In this document: piece after piece, positions 1-8,345 of the stretch
How positions within the stretch are numbered: position 1 is the first letter of the stretch
Layout: every line of letters starts with the position of its first letter
Assembly (NCBI RefSeq): GCF_020525925.1
Contig: NZ_CP084876.1
Location: 62,001 to 126,000, forward strand
DNA: 64,000 nt
Direction of reading: 5' to 3'
Origin: Klebsiella quasipneumoniae subsp. quasipneumoniae
GTDB taxonomy: Bacteria; Pseudomonadota; Gammaproteobacteria; Enterobacterales; Enterobacteriaceae
Translations under genes and position numbers: made by a program
The notes under the pieces: model-generated
The model's input: the letters and a program-made list of their open reading frames with translations, nothing else
What the model was told of the DNA's origin: nothing
The model's database searches: none

Positions 1-495
1 AGCGTCGAATTCTTTGATATCGGCGACTATCCGCTGCGCGCCGATAAAGAGACGCTATTTCGTCTGGCGGATGTGTATCGCCGTATCCAGCCCCACTTTG
101 TCCTGACGCACTCCCTGCACGATCCCTATAACTACGATCATCCGCTGGCCTCCCATCTGGCTCAGGAAGCACGGATTATCGCCCAGGCAGAGGGCTATCG
201 CCCCGGTGAGAAAATTGTCTCTGCTCCCCCGGTTTACTGTTTCGAACCGCACCAGCCGGAGCAGTGCAATTGGAAACCCGATGTGTTACTGGACATCACC
301 GCCGTCTGGGAGAAAAAGTATCAGGCCATTCAGTGCATGCAGGGTCAGGAGCATCTGTGGGAATACTACACCCGCGTGGCGCTGCAGCGCGGGGTACAGG
401 CCAAGCGCAATATCGGCATCACGGCCGCGCGCGATATCGTTCACGGCGAAGCCTTCCAGAGCATCTTCCCCCGCGTAACGGAGAACCTGGCATGA
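1..495 (+). CDS. galB: 4-oxalomesaconate hydratase, PIG-L family (5' end missing)
   Basis: The window opens inside this gene; 164 C-terminal codons are present and the N-terminal PIG-L metal motif lies outside. The visible part contains a His-rich stretch (THSLHDPYNYDHP) typical of PIG-L/LmbE metal-dependent hydrolases. In the 4,5-cleavage pathway of gallate and protocatechuate, the PIG-L-type GalB hydrates 4-oxalomesaconate to 4-carboxy-4-hydroxy-2-oxoadipate. The assignment rests mainly on context: the next two genes encode the aldolase that uses that product and the tautomerase that supplies the substrate. The stop codon overlaps the start of galC (ATGA), so the two are translationally coupled. 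A generic PIG-L deacetylase is the alternative, but the operon makes the hydratase much more likely. Confidence 0.8.
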   Translation, partial: SVEFFDIGDYPLRADKETLFRLADVYRRIQPHFVLTHSLHDPYNYDHPLASHLAQEARIIAQAEGYRPGEKIVSAPPVYCFEPHQPEQCNWKPDVLLDITAVWEKKYQAIQCMQGQEHLWEYYTRVALQRGVQAKRNIGITAARDIVHGEAFQSIFPRVTENLA

Positions 496-1205
496 ACCTG
501 TTAAATAAAAAAGGCCTTGTGATCCGCCATCTGCCGCGCCATGACGAGGCGGTTTTGCGCCGCTGTGAGGCGGCCGGGGTGGCGACGCTTCATGAGGCCT
601 GGGATCGTCAGGGGCTGATGGGGCCGACAATCCGTCCGATTCAGCAGGGTGTCAGTCGGGCGGGCAACGCGGTAACCGTGCTGGTGACGCCAGGTGACAA
701 CTGGATGTTTCATGTCGCGGTCGAGCAGTGCCGCGCCGGCGATATTCTGGTGGTGGCCCCGACGTCGCCGTGCGGCGATGGCTTCTTCGGCGATCTGCTG
801 GCGACGTCTCTACAATCGCGCGGCGTGGTCGGTCTGGTGGGCGATATCGGCATTCGCGATTCGCAGACGCTACGGGAGATGGGATTCGCCGTCTGGTCTC
901 GTCAGGTGTATGCCCAGGGAACAGTGAAAGAGAGCCTCGGTTCGGTTAACGTGCCGGTGATTTGCGCAGGCCAGCTTGTGCAGCCGGGCGATGTCGTAGT
1001 GGCTGACGACGACGGAGTCGTGGTGCTGCCGCACGCTCAGGTTCGTGATGTGCTTGATAAAGCGGAAGCCCGCATGAGTAATGAACTTGCGAAGCGTGAG
1101 CGGATGCGCCATGGCGAGTTGGGACTCGATATTTACGCTATGCGCCCGCGTCTGGCGGAAAAGGGGCTGCGGTATTACGACAGTGCTGATGAGGTGGAGG
1201 AGTAA
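492..1205 (+). CDS. galC: 4-carboxy-4-hydroxy-2-oxoadipate aldolase / oxaloacetate decarboxylase
   Basis: 237 aa of the HMG/CHA class II aldolase (RraA-like) fold. The protein cleaves 4-carboxy-4-hydroxy-2-oxoadipate to pyruvate and oxaloacetate, the last step of the gallate/protocatechuate 4,5-cleavage route. The signature is visible: a GDxxAT-type segment (GDLLATSLQSRG) followed by GIRDSQTL, whose Arg-Asp pair binds substrate and the divalent metal in this family. The ATG at 492 overlaps the galB stop, which fixes the start; a longer open frame upstream only reads through galB in another frame. The gene is one base short of touching galD, consistent with a single transcript. Confidence 0.9.
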   Translation: MNLLNKKGLVIRHLPRHDEAVLRRCEAAGVATLHEAWDRQGLMGPTIRPIQQGVSRAGNAVTVLVTPGDNWMFHVAVEQCRAGDILVVAPTSPCGDGFFGDLLATSLQSRGVVGLVGDIGIRDSQTLREMGFAVWSRQVYAQGTVKESLGSVNVPVICAGQLVQPGDVVVADDDGVVVLPHAQVRDVLDKAEARMSNELAKRERMRHGELGLDIYAMRPRLAEKGLRYYDSADEVEE

Positions 1206-1206
1206 G

Positions 1207-2292
1207 ATGGCGCAACGTGGGATCCCTTGTCTGTGGATGCGCGGCGGCACCTCGAAGGCGGCCTGTTTTCTTGCTGACGATTTGCCTGCCGATCCGGCGC
1301 AACGTGATGCGGTGCTGCTGGCGGTGATGGGCTCGCCAGATCCCCGGCAAATTGACGGGATCGGCGGCGCCGATCCGCTGACCAGTAAAGTGGCGATTAT
1401 TCGCCGCTCTGCACGGCCTGACGCCGATGTGGACTATCTGTTTGCCCAGGTGAACGTGGCGGGGGCCACGGTGGATTACGGCCAAAATTGCGGGAATATT
1501 CTTGCCGCCGTTGGCCCTTTCGCCATCGAGCGTGGGCTCGTTCCCCACGATGCGCCGCTTACTCGGGTGCGTATTTATATGGAGAACACGGGGCAACTGG
1601 CGGTGGCAGAGATCCCCTGCGATGCCGAGGGAGTCAACTACGTCGGCGAGAGTCGTATCGATGGTGTGCCGGGCAGCGCCAGTCCAATCCTGCTCCATTT
1701 TCTTGATGTGGCAGGCTCCAGCTGCGGGACACTGCTGCCGACCGGCAGGGTCCGCGACCGTTTTGATGGCGTCGAGGTGACCTGCATCGATAACGGGATG
1801 CCTGTGATCCTGCTGCGCGCTTGCGATCTGGGATGCACAGGCTATGAGACACGCGAACAACTGGATAATGATGACGCGCTTAAACGTCGCCTCGAGTCGA
1901 TTCGTCTGCAGGCCGGGCCACTGATGCAGTTGGGTGACGTCAGCCAGCGTACGGTGCCAAAGATGACCCTGATCGCCGAGCCGCGACACGGCGGCGCCAT
2001 CAGCAGCCGCACCTTTATCCCGCATCGCTGCCACGCGTCGATCGGCGTTTTTGGCGCGGTGAGTGTCGCCAGCGCCTGTCTGATCCCGGGCACTGTCGCG
2101 CAGGGCATGGCGCAGGTCGCGCCAGGCGAGACGCCGCTGCTCAGCGTTGAGCATCCGACAGGTGAATTTAGCGTGACGCTTCAGCTTGACGCTGATGGCG
2201 CCCTGGCAGGCTGCGGCCTGTTACGCACGGCGCGACTGCTGTTTGCTGGCGAAGTTTTTATTCCGGCCCGCGTCTGGCCGTGTGAGGAGTAA
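1207..2292 (+). CDS. galD: 4-oxalomesaconate tautomerase (PrpF family)
   Basis: 361 aa, beginning MAQRGIPCLWMRGGTSKAAC, the typical opening of PrpF-family isomerases, where the MRGGTSK loop carries an active-site Lys. A second family signature (NCGNILAAVGPFAIERG) follows near residue 95. GalD interconverts the keto and enol forms of 4-oxalomesaconate before hydration by GalB. The start at 1207 is preceded by GAGGAG within the end of galC and lies two bases after its stop. A longer frame from 1081 is only read-through within galC. PrpF proteins also act on aconitate in methylcitrate pathways, but the galB and galC neighbours settle this one. Confidence 0.9.
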   Translation: MAQRGIPCLWMRGGTSKAACFLADDLPADPAQRDAVLLAVMGSPDPRQIDGIGGADPLTSKVAIIRRSARPDADVDYLFAQVNVAGATVDYGQNCGNILAAVGPFAIERGLVPHDAPLTRVRIYMENTGQLAVAEIPCDAEGVNYVGESRIDGVPGSASPILLHFLDVAGSSCGTLLPTGRVRDRFDGVEVTCIDNGMPVILLRACDLGCTGYETREQLDNDDALKRRLESIRLQAGPLMQLGDVSQRTVPKMTLIAEPRHGGAISSRTFIPHRCHASIGVFGAVSVASACLIPGTVAQGMAQVAPGETPLLSVEHPTGEFSVTLQLDADGALAGCGLLRTARLLFAGEVFIPARVWPCEE

Positions 2293-3161
2293 TGATGACG
2301 ACAATCGCGTTTATTGGTTTTGGCGAGGCGGGTGGCATTCTGGCGGCAGATCTGGCCCGTGAGCATGCGGTGACCATTTGGGATTGCAAGCTCAATGGCC
2401 CGGAGCGAGAGGCAATGGTCAGGAAAGCCAGTGAGTCGGGCGTTCAGGTGGGGAGTTCGCTGGCGCAGGCGCTGGAGAGCGCCACGCTGGTTTTTTCTAC
2501 TGTGACCGCCGGTGAGGCGCTAAAGGTCGCGCAGCTGGCCGCCGCGCTGCTGCAGCCGGGGCAATATTTCCTCGATCTCAACTCCGTGGCGCCGGAGACG
2601 AAACGGCAGGCGGCTGGCCATTTTCTTCCCGGCGTTTACATTGATGTCGCGGTGATGGCGCCGGTGCCGCCGGCCCGATTGCAGACACCGTTATTGATCG
2701 GCGGGCCGCAGGCGGAGGCGATGGCGCCGCGTCTGCAGGGGCTGGGGCTGAACGCCCGCTATGGCGCCAGTACGGTGGGCCAGGTGTCGGCGATAAAAAT
2801 GTGCCGCAGCGTGATGATCAAGGGTCTTGAAGCGCTCACCACTGAATGTCTGTTCGCGGCCCGTGAATATGGCGTCGAGGAGGAGGTGCTGAGCTCCTTG
2901 CATCATAGTTTCCCCTCTCTGGGCTGGACGGGGACGTTTCCCGACTATCTGATCAGCCGGGTGGCGGAACACGGAATTCGGCGCAGCGAAGAGATGGAAG
3001 AGGTGGTGAAAACCCTGCGTGACGTGGGTAGCAGCGGGGTCATGAGCAAGGCGATCGCGAAAAGCCAGCGCCAGCTTCCGCACCAGATGGCTGCCCGTAG
3101 CCTGAGCTACAGGCAGTTGACGCCGTTTGACTGGAGAACGCTGGTCGCCAGGCTGAAATAG
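2292..3161 (+). CDS. NAD(P)-binding 6-phosphogluconate-dehydrogenase-like protein (DUF1932)
   Basis: 289 aa. The N-terminus has a Rossmann dinucleotide motif (IGFGEAGGILA, residues 7-17) and the fold resembles the beta-hydroxyacid dehydrogenase/6PGDH superfamily. A conserved-looking Lys in VSAIKMCRS near residue 173 sits where these enzymes place the catalytic Lys, and the C-terminal part matches the all-helical DUF1932 domain. The ATG overlaps the last base of the galD stop codon (TAATG), so it is the distal gene of the gal operon; a second ATG lies one codon in. Its substrate is unknown. Context suggests a hydroxy acid or semialdehyde related to gallate or protocatechuate catabolism, but the sequence does not show which. 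Confidence 0.7.
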   Translation: MMTTIAFIGFGEAGGILAADLAREHAVTIWDCKLNGPEREAMVRKASESGVQVGSSLAQALESATLVFSTVTAGEALKVAQLAAALLQPGQYFLDLNSVAPETKRQAAGHFLPGVYIDVAVMAPVPPARLQTPLLIGGPQAEAMAPRLQGLGLNARYGASTVGQVSAIKMCRSVMIKGLEALTTECLFAAREYGVEEEVLSSLHHSFPSLGWTGTFPDYLISRVAEHGIRRSEEMEEVVKTLRDVGSSGVMSKAIAKSQRQLPHQMAARSLSYRQLTPFDWRTLVARLK

Positions 3162-3164
3162 TCG

Positions 3165-3455
3165 CTATTTGGCCGGACAGACGATTTTGTCGATCGCGGC
3201 CTGGTAGCTTTTCTGGTTATTGCGCTCTTTCGCCAGCGTTGCTTCGCGGACCGCGTTCTTGTTGCCGTCGGTCGCCAGCACGTTATTGGCAAAATCGTTG
3301 TCGCTGAGGTGGCTTGCTGGCGCGCATTTTTCCTTCACCGCTTTAAGCACCTGCTGCTTTTGCTGTTCGAACTGCAGGCTTTGCAGCGGTGATTCAGCCC
3401 ACGCCGACGTGGCGCTCAGGGCGGTGACCAGGCATACCATCCAACATGCTTTCAT
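3165..3455 (-). CDS. yicS: YicS-family small secreted protein
   Basis: 96 aa with a clear signal peptide (MKACWMVCLVTALSATSAWA followed by ES). The mature part, ESPLQSLQ..KEKCAP..LSDNDF..NNQ..YQAAIDKIVC, matches recalled E. coli YicS in length and spacing, including two Cys that could form a disulfide in the periplasm. The start at 3455 has the ribosome site GGAAGGAGA seven to eight bases upstream; an upstream in-frame extension lacks support. It is convergent with the gal operon, with only three bases between stop codons. Function is unknown in any species. In E. coli yicS sits beside nlpA and yicL, and yicL is the next gene here. Confidence 0.8.
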   Translation of the reverse strand: MKACWMVCLVTALSATSAWAESPLQSLQFEQQKQQVLKAVKEKCAPASHLSDNDFANNVLATDGNKNAVREATLAKERNNQKSYQAAIDKIVCPAK

Positions 3456-3561
3456 CAGGCTTCTCCTTCCGTAATCGCTTCCGTCAACTATATGCGCAGG
3501 CGGGAAAACACGCAAATAGCGGTTAATTTAACTTGTTGAAAAGGCGTTTGTTATCATCGCC

Positions 3562-4464
3562 TCAGGCGGCTCTCACCCGCCGCCGCGAGTCGATGGCGAT
3601 CAGCACCACCGAGGCCAGGATCAGCAGCGTGCCCAGCCAGTCCGGCAGCGTGAAGGTGATCCCCAGCAGCAGAAGCGACAGCAGGGCGCTGCTCAGCGGT
3701 TCGGCGCAGCTGAGGATCCCGGCTTTGGCGCCGCCAATCTTCTGCGCGCCGTTAAGATAAAGGCTGAAGGTCAGCGAAGTACCGATCACCACCAGGTAGA
3801 AAAAGGCTAACAGCAGGCTGCCGTTAACCACAAAATCGGTGCCCTGGCCGCCATAAAACGGCAGCAGCATCGCGCCGCCGAACAGCATGCTCCATCCCAC
3901 GATCGGCAGCGTCCCGTAGCGGGCAATCAGCGTCGAGGGATAGGTGGTATAAAACGCGGCGGCAAACGCCGAGGCGATCCCCCAGAACAGCGCCGCCGGC
4001 GAAATCGACAGCGTCGTCGGGTTGCCGTGGGTCACCAGCAGAAAGGTGCCTGCCAGCGAGGTGCAGATAGCCCCCAGCACCAGCGGAGTGGGGCGCGCTT
4101 TACGGGCGAGGGCGAACCAGGCGACGATGATCGTCGGGGACAGGAACTGCAGCACCGTGGCCGTGGCGGCATTCGATTTTTCAATGGTCATCAGAAAGGT
4201 GAACTGCACGGTTAACGCGCCAAACAGCGAGAAAAACAGCAGGCTGACGGCGTCGCGGCGGTTTTGCAGCACGCGGAAAATGCGGTCGCCGTGAACAAAG
4301 CCGAGCATCAACAGGATCAGCCCGGCGAACAGCAGACGCGTCATGGTCAGAAACGGCGACGACATCTGGCTTTCCTGCATAATAAACTGCGCGCACACCC
4401 CGGAACTGCCCCACAGCACGGCGGCAATCAGTACGTTCAGCATCCCTTTTTTGCTGGAGCCCAT
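3562..4464 (-). CDS. yicL: EamA/DMT-family inner-membrane transporter YicL
   Basis: 300 aa beginning [22 protein letters not shown]. It is very close to recalled E. coli YicL throughout, including the [22 protein letters not shown] segment. It has two EamA repeats of five membrane spans each, ten in total, and ends in a basic cytoplasmic tail (DSRRRVRAA). DMT proteins usually export metabolites; the substrate of YicL is unknown. The start at 4464 is preceded by AGAGGAAAAG; 45 extra in-frame codons upstream are unlikely to be translated. In E. coli yicL is adjacent to nlpA, but here nlpA lies about 17 kb away at 21580. Confidence 0.88.
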   Translation of the reverse strand: MGSSKKGMLNVLIAAVLWGSSGVCAQFIMQESQMSSPFLTMTRLLFAGLILLMLGFVHGDRIFRVLQNRRDAVSLLFFSLFGALTVQFTFLMTIEKSNAATATVLQFLSPTIIVAWFALARKARPTPLVLGAICTSLAGTFLLVTHGNPTTLSISPAALFWGIASAFAAAFYTTYPSTLIARYGTLPIVGWSMLFGGAMLLPFYGGQGTDFVVNGSLLLAFFYLVVIGTSLTFSLYLNGAQKIGGAKAGILSCAEPLSSALLSLLLLGITFTLPDWLGTLLILASVVLIAIDSRRRVRAA

Positions 4465-4569
4465 CTTTTCCTCTGGCGAAATATGACAAAGGGGAATCAT
4501 AGCATGCGCCCGCCCGGGGCGGCGGGGCAGGAAATGGTAGTCGGGCGCGGCGGTACAACTATTTTGCAG

Positions 4570-4597
4570 GCCCGGTAAGGCGAAGCCGCCGCCGGGC
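4570..4597. repeat. REP-like palindrome between yicL and murP
   Basis: GCCCGG and CCGGGC arms enclose a GC-rich core with the taaggcg motif usual for enterobacterial REP sequences. It lies 105 bp upstream of yicL and 19 bp downstream of the murP stop, so on the minus strand it may help end or stabilise the murQP transcript. There is no T-run, so it is not a classical terminator. Confidence 0.6.
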
Positions 4598-4616
4598 ATT
4601 AACCGACAAACGCGCT

Positions 4617-6047
4617 CTAACTTAAATCGACATTTTTACTGCCGAACAGCCAGGTGAGCGCAAAGCCGCACAGGTAGGAGACCGCCAGTCCGCCGGCGTA
4701 GACCGCCATCCCGGCGTAAATCCCGCTGCCGGAGGTCATCAGCGGCAGCGCCACCAGCCCGGACGGACCAAACACCGTGTTCAGGCCGACCGGCAGCCCC
4801 AGCCAGGCGATCAGCCCGACGAAGAAGCCGCCGCAGGCGCCGCCGAGGCAGGCGGTGACAAACGGCTTCATCCGCGGCAGGGTGACGCCGTAGATTAGCG
4901 GCTCGCCAATCCCGAGGAAGCCCGGAATAATCGCCCCCTTAATCTGGGTTCGCAGCAGCGAATCGCGCTTCGCCCGCCAGAACAGCGCCAGCGCCGCCCC
5001 CACCTGCCCGGCCCCGGCCATCGCCAGGATTGGGAACAGCGAGTTAAAGCCCTGGGCATCCACCAGCGCAAAATAGACCGGGACAAACCCCTGATGGACG
5101 CCGAACATCACCGCCAGCAGGAACAGACCGGCCAGCACCGCCGAGCCAAACGGATTGCCGTTAAGATGCAGGAACAGCCACGACATGCCGGTAAACAACC
5201 AGCCGCCAATCGGCATGATCACCGTAAAGGTCACCGCGCCCATGATCAGCAGCGTCACCGCCGAGGTGAGGATCATATCGAGGTTGGCCGGCATGACCCG
5301 CCGCACCTGGCGTTCAACCCACGCCCCAAGGATGGCGGCGATCAATACGCCGATGATATTGCCGCGCGGATCGATACCGTGGCCGAAGAAGGTGGAGATC
5401 CCGGCATAGACGCCGCTGGTCGCCTCCGGGTTGTAGCCCAGCACGAACAGCGAGGCGATAATCGCGCCGTTCACGCCGGAGCCGCCGAACGCCTTCTGGG
5501 CGTTATAGCCAATCAGGATACTCAGGAAGGTGAACATCCCTTTGCTGAATACCTTCATATAGCCAATCAGCGCCACCAGGCTGGCGTTCGGATGGGCGTT
5601 CTCCAGCACGAAAACCTGTTCCGCCAGGGTGGCGAAGCCCAGCAGCAGCCCGACGGCGATAAAGCCGGGGATCAGCGGCGTAAAAATGGTGGCGAATTTG
5701 GCGAGAAACTTCTGCACCGCGCTGGTCTGCTTGCCCTTCAGCGCCTGTTTTTTCTCCGCCGCGACGTCGGCCAGCGTCGGCGCGGCGGGCGCCTCCTCCA
5801 GCAGGCCGTTCATCATCTCGGCGGCGGTTTGCGCCTTGCCGGGGCCGAGCACCACCTGGAACTGCTCGTCGCTGACGATCACCCCCATCACGCCGTCAAT
5901 CTGGCGTATGGCGGCGGTGTCGGCCAGGCCTTCATCGCGCAGGGTCAAGCGCAGGCGCGTCATGCAGTTGCCTGCCTGCGCGACGTTAGCGGCGCCGCCT
6001 GCGTGGGCGAGGATCCGCGCTATCATCTCTTTCGTTATTTTTGCCAT
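4617..6047 (-). CDS. murP: PTS N-acetylmuramic acid transporter, EIIBC component
   Basis: 476 aa in the inner membrane. The N-terminal EIIB domain (about residues 1-80) carries the phosphorylated Cys28 in GNCMTRLRL. The long EIIC domain (about 115-476) has the GxxEPLIYG-type loop ([13 protein letters not shown]). No EIIA domain is present, so it would need EIIA-Glc (Crr), as in E. coli. It imports N-acetylmuramate and phosphorylates it to MurNAc-6-phosphate, the substrate of MurQ encoded 24 bp upstream in the same operon. A Pro/Ala-rich linker ([17 protein letters not shown]) joins the domains. The assignment as MurP rather than another glucose-family EIIBC depends on the murQ partner. Confidence 0.9.
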   Translation of the reverse strand: MAKITKEMIARILAHAGGAANVAQAGNCMTRLRLTLRDEGLADTAAIRQIDGVMGVIVSDEQFQVVLGPGKAQTAAEMMNGLLEEAPAAPTLADVAAEKKQALKGKQTSAVQKFLAKFATIFTPLIPGFIAVGLLLGFATLAEQVFVLENAHPNASLVALIGYMKVFSKGMFTFLSILIGYNAQKAFGGSGVNGAIIASLFVLGYNPEATSGVYAGISTFFGHGIDPRGNIIGVLIAAILGAWVERQVRRVMPANLDMILTSAVTLLIMGAVTFTVIMPIGGWLFTGMSWLFLHLNGNPFGSAVLAGLFLLAVMFGVHQGFVPVYFALVDAQGFNSLFPILAMAGAGQVGAALALFWRAKRDSLLRTQIKGAIIPGFLGIGEPLIYGVTLPRMKPFVTACLGGACGGFFVGLIAWLGLPVGLNTVFGPSGLVALPLMTSGSGIYAGMAVYAGGLAVSYLCGFALTWLFGSKNVDLS

Positions 6048-6071
6048 TGCCCGTTACCTGTCTGTCGGCGC

Positions 6072-6974
6072 TCAGGTGTTGCTGAGCGCCTTGCGGATAT
6101 AGCCGTTGTTCTTCGCCAGCAGCGACTGCGCCGCTTCGGCGCTTAAGTCCGCCAGCACCATCACGATCGCCGTTTTACAGTGGCGGCCGCAGGCCTCCAG
6201 CGCCTTCTGGGCTGTGGGACGATCGCAGTCGGTCGCCTCCATCACGATGGAAACCTGGCGCTCAATCAGCTTGGCGTTGGTCGCTTCGACGTCGACCATC
6301 AGGTTGCTGTAGACCTTGCCGACGCGGATCATCGCCCCGGTGGAGATCATGTTCAGCACCAGCTTCTGCGCGGTACCGGCTTTCAGGCGGGTCGAGCCGG
6401 TCACTACCTCCGGGCCGACCACCGGGGTGATGGCGACGTCCGCCAGCTGAGCCATTTCGCCATGCGGGTTACAGCTGACGATGGCGACAAAGGCATTCTG
6501 ACGATGGGCATACTCCATGGCGCCAATGACGTACGGCGTGCGTCCGCTGGCCGCCAGCCCCACCAGTACATCGCGGTTGCTGAAGTTCAGGTTCTGCAGA
6601 TCCATCGCCCCCTGCGCTTTGTTGTCTTCCACGTTTTCCACGGCGCTGAGAATCGCTTTATGTCCGCCGGCGATGATCCCCACCACCTGCTCCGGGCGGG
6701 TGCCAAAAGTCGGCGGGCATTCGCTGGCATCGAGGATCCCCAGACGCCCTGAGGTGCCAGCGCCGATATAAATCAAGCGGCCACCGGCCTGCAGCGCCGT
6801 CGCGACCTTATCCACCACCTCGGCAATCTGCGGCAGATAGGGCGTAATCGCCTGGGCCACCTGCTGGTCTTCCTGGTTTATCACCGTCAGCATCTCGAGG
6901 GTGGAAAGGGTGTCAATGTTGGCGCTGTTGGCGTTGCGTCGCTCGGTCAGCAGTTTGCTCAGGTCAATACTCAT
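6072..6974 (-). CDS. murQ: N-acetylmuramic acid 6-phosphate etherase
   Basis: 300 aa. MurQ splits the lactyl ether of MurNAc-6-phosphate to GlcNAc-6-phosphate and D-lactate in the cytoplasm, part of peptidoglycan recycling. The SIS domain is clear: LIYIGAGTSGRLGILDASECPPTFG (residues 67-91) holds the sugar-phosphate loop and the Glu85 expected at the active site. A helical C-terminal tail follows. The start ATG at 6974 has AGGTTCCT as its weak upstream context. murQ is first of a two-gene operon with murP. In E. coli the repressor gene murR is divergent from murQ; here the upstream neighbour is an MFS gene instead, and a 19-bp inverted repeat lies 34 bp upstream. Confidence 0.93.
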   Translation of the reverse strand: MSIDLSKLLTERRNANSANIDTLSTLEMLTVINQEDQQVAQAITPYLPQIAEVVDKVATALQAGGRLIYIGAGTSGRLGILDASECPPTFGTRPEQVVGIIAGGHKAILSAVENVEDNKAQGAMDLQNLNFSNRDVLVGLAASGRTPYVIGAMEYAHRQNAFVAIVSCNPHGEMAQLADVAITPVVGPEVVTGSTRLKAGTAQKLVLNMISTGAMIRVGKVYSNLMVDVEATNAKLIERQVSIVMEATDCDRPTAQKALEACGRHCKTAIVMVLADLSAEAAQSLLAKNNGYIRKALSNT

Positions 6975-7007
6975 AGGAACCTCGTTATTCTCAGTCGTGC
7001 GCAGTAT

Positions 7008-7026
7008 AAGGAATTATTTATTCCTT
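7008..7026 (-). promoter_or_regulatory. Inverted repeat upstream of murQ, candidate operator
   Basis: AAGGAATTATTTATTCCTT has perfect 7-bp arms and a 5-bp centre, and ends 34 bp before the murQ start codon, where a repressor would block transcription. MurR of the RpiR family controls murQP in E. coli through inverted repeats, but no murR is adjacent here. The identity of the binding protein is inference. Confidence 0.45.
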
Positions 7027-7093
7027 GCCTGTGAAGAGTATCACGATTAGTTCGAGGAGAATAATATGAGAATGGTAGAGATGGCGGGAAATA

Positions 7094-7128
7094 GTGCGGT
7101 AATCAAGGTGGAATATTTTATTACCGCA
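7094..7128. terminator. Hairpin between the MFS gene and murQ
   Basis: GTGCGGTAAT (from 7094) pairs perfectly with ATTACCGCAC (to 7128) around a 15-base loop. It lies just past the stop of the minus-strand MFS gene. No strong T-run follows on either strand, so it may be an mRNA 3' stem or a weak terminator. A 24-codon open frame (7066-7140, plus strand) with GAGGAG upstream overlaps it, but nothing else supports coding. Confidence 0.45.
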
Positions 7129-7136
7129 CCTGGCGT

Positions 7137-8300
7137 TTAGCGCGCGCCGCGCGGCTGGCTGAGGCCCATCAGCAGCGCCAGCAGGTAGCAGATCGCCATC
7201 GCGAGGCTCATCTTCAGCATCGTTTCGCCGCCGAGGCCCGCCAACGGCGCGGCGATGCCGCCGAAAACAAACATCAGGGTGCCCATCAGCGCGGACGCGG
7301 TCCCGGACTGGGCGGCGTCGACGGCGCTCATCGCTTCCGCGCCGGCGACGGTACTGATGCCGCTCATCAGCGACACGGTAAAAAACAGGCCGACCAGCGC
7401 CAGAACCGGCAGCTGCAGCCAGGCAAACAGCAGCATGATCGCCGCGCAGCCCACCGCCAGCGTCAGGCCGCCGCGCAGCAGGCCTTCGGCGCTGAAGCGG
7501 CGCGCCAGACGGGAAAAGATCATCGTCGCGATAATCAGCCCGATACCGTTCAGACCAAACAGCAGGCTGAACTGCATGGCGCTCATGCCGTATTCGCTCT
7601 GCATTACGAAGGAAGAGGAGCCGATGTAGGAGAACAGCCCGGCCATCATAAACGCCTGAATCAGGCAGAAGCGCAGAAAACGACGATTCTTCAGCACCGG
7701 CTGGCCGGGCCGCTGGCGGGCGGCATGGGTCGCCGCGGCCGGGCGCGTTTCCCGCAGGATAGTCAGGCTCATGACCAGCAGCGCGCCGCCAATGGCGGCC
7801 ATCGTCCAGAAGAGAATTCGCCAGTCGAAGGCGGTGATCACGTAGCCGCCCAGCACCGGGGACAGGACCGGCGCAATGCCGTTCACCGTCATCAGCAGGG
7901 CGAAAAACTGGGTCAGCAGGGTGCCCTGGTATTTATCGCGGGCGATGGAGCGCGACAGCACCGAGCCGCCGGCGCCGGCGAAGCCCTGTAAAAAGCGCCA
8001 GACAATCAGCATGTTGATATCCCGGGTCAGGGCGCACATCGCCGAAGAGAAGATAAACAACAGCAGGGACAGCGCCAGCGGTTTCAGGCGGCCAATCCGG
8101 TCGCTCAGCGGGCCGAAAAACAGCTGACCCAGGCCGAGGCCAATCAGCGCGGCGGTCAGCGACAGCTGGGTCTGGGTGCTGGTGGCCTGCAGCTGCTGAG
8201 TGATCTCCGGCAGAGCCGGCAGATAAAAATCCGTGCACAGCGGCCCAATGCCCGACAGCAGGCCGAGGATCAGCGCCCAGGAGAGGGAAACACGTGGCAT
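7137..8300 (-). CDS. MFS multidrug transporter, Bcr/CflA type (DHA1)
   Basis: 387 aa with twelve hydrophobic spans. The first loop has FGPLSDRIGRLKPL, the DHA1 motif A between spans 2 and 3, and the start resembles Bcr/CflA drug exporters (GIGPLCTDFYLPALPEITQQL, with the conserved TDFYLPALP). These proton antiporters export drugs or small metabolites across the inner membrane. The gene is the fourth and last in a run after the RND adaptor, pump and channel genes, 45 bp after the channel gene. A GC-rich hairpin (8318-8337) lies in that gap, and TAAGGA precedes its ATG. The hairpin could lower its expression relative to the pump. No substrate can be read from the sequence. Confidence 0.85.
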   Translation of the reverse strand: MPRVSLSWALILGLLSGIGPLCTDFYLPALPEITQQLQATSTQTQLSLTAALIGLGLGQLFFGPLSDRIGRLKPLALSLLLFIFSSAMCALTRDINMLIVWRFLQGFAGAGGSVLSRSIARDKYQGTLLTQFFALLMTVNGIAPVLSPVLGGYVITAFDWRILFWTMAAIGGALLVMSLTILRETRPAAATHAARQRPGQPVLKNRRFLRFCLIQAFMMAGLFSYIGSSSFVMQSEYGMSAMQFSLLFGLNGIGLIIATMIFSRLARRFSAEGLLRGGLTLAVGCAAIMLLFAWLQLPVLALVGLFFTVSLMSGISTVAGAEAMSAVDAAQSGTASALMGTLMFVFGGIAAPLAGLGGETMLKMSLAMAICYLLALLMGLSQPRGAR

Positions 8301-8317
8301 AACGATTCCTTACAGAA

Positions 8318-8337
8318 GCCGGGCGCGGTCGCCCGGC
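8318..8337. terminator. GC-rich hairpin between channel and MFS genes
   Basis: GCCGGGCG and CGCCCGGC form a perfect 8-bp stem around a CGGT loop. It has no T-run, so it is more likely a stabilising or attenuating stem inside the operon mRNA than a full terminator. Confidence 0.5.
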
Positions 8338-8345
8338 GGGTGAAA

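Noticed and set aside
5094..6146. 350-codon open frame antisense to murP and murQ
   Set aside because: Rich in His, Arg and Gln as antisense shadows of GC-rich genes are; murP and murQ on the other strand are certain.
7066..7140. 24-codon ORF with GAGGAG upstream, between murQ and the MFS gene
   Set aside because: Overlaps a hairpin and the MFS stop; nothing but the ribosome site supports it.
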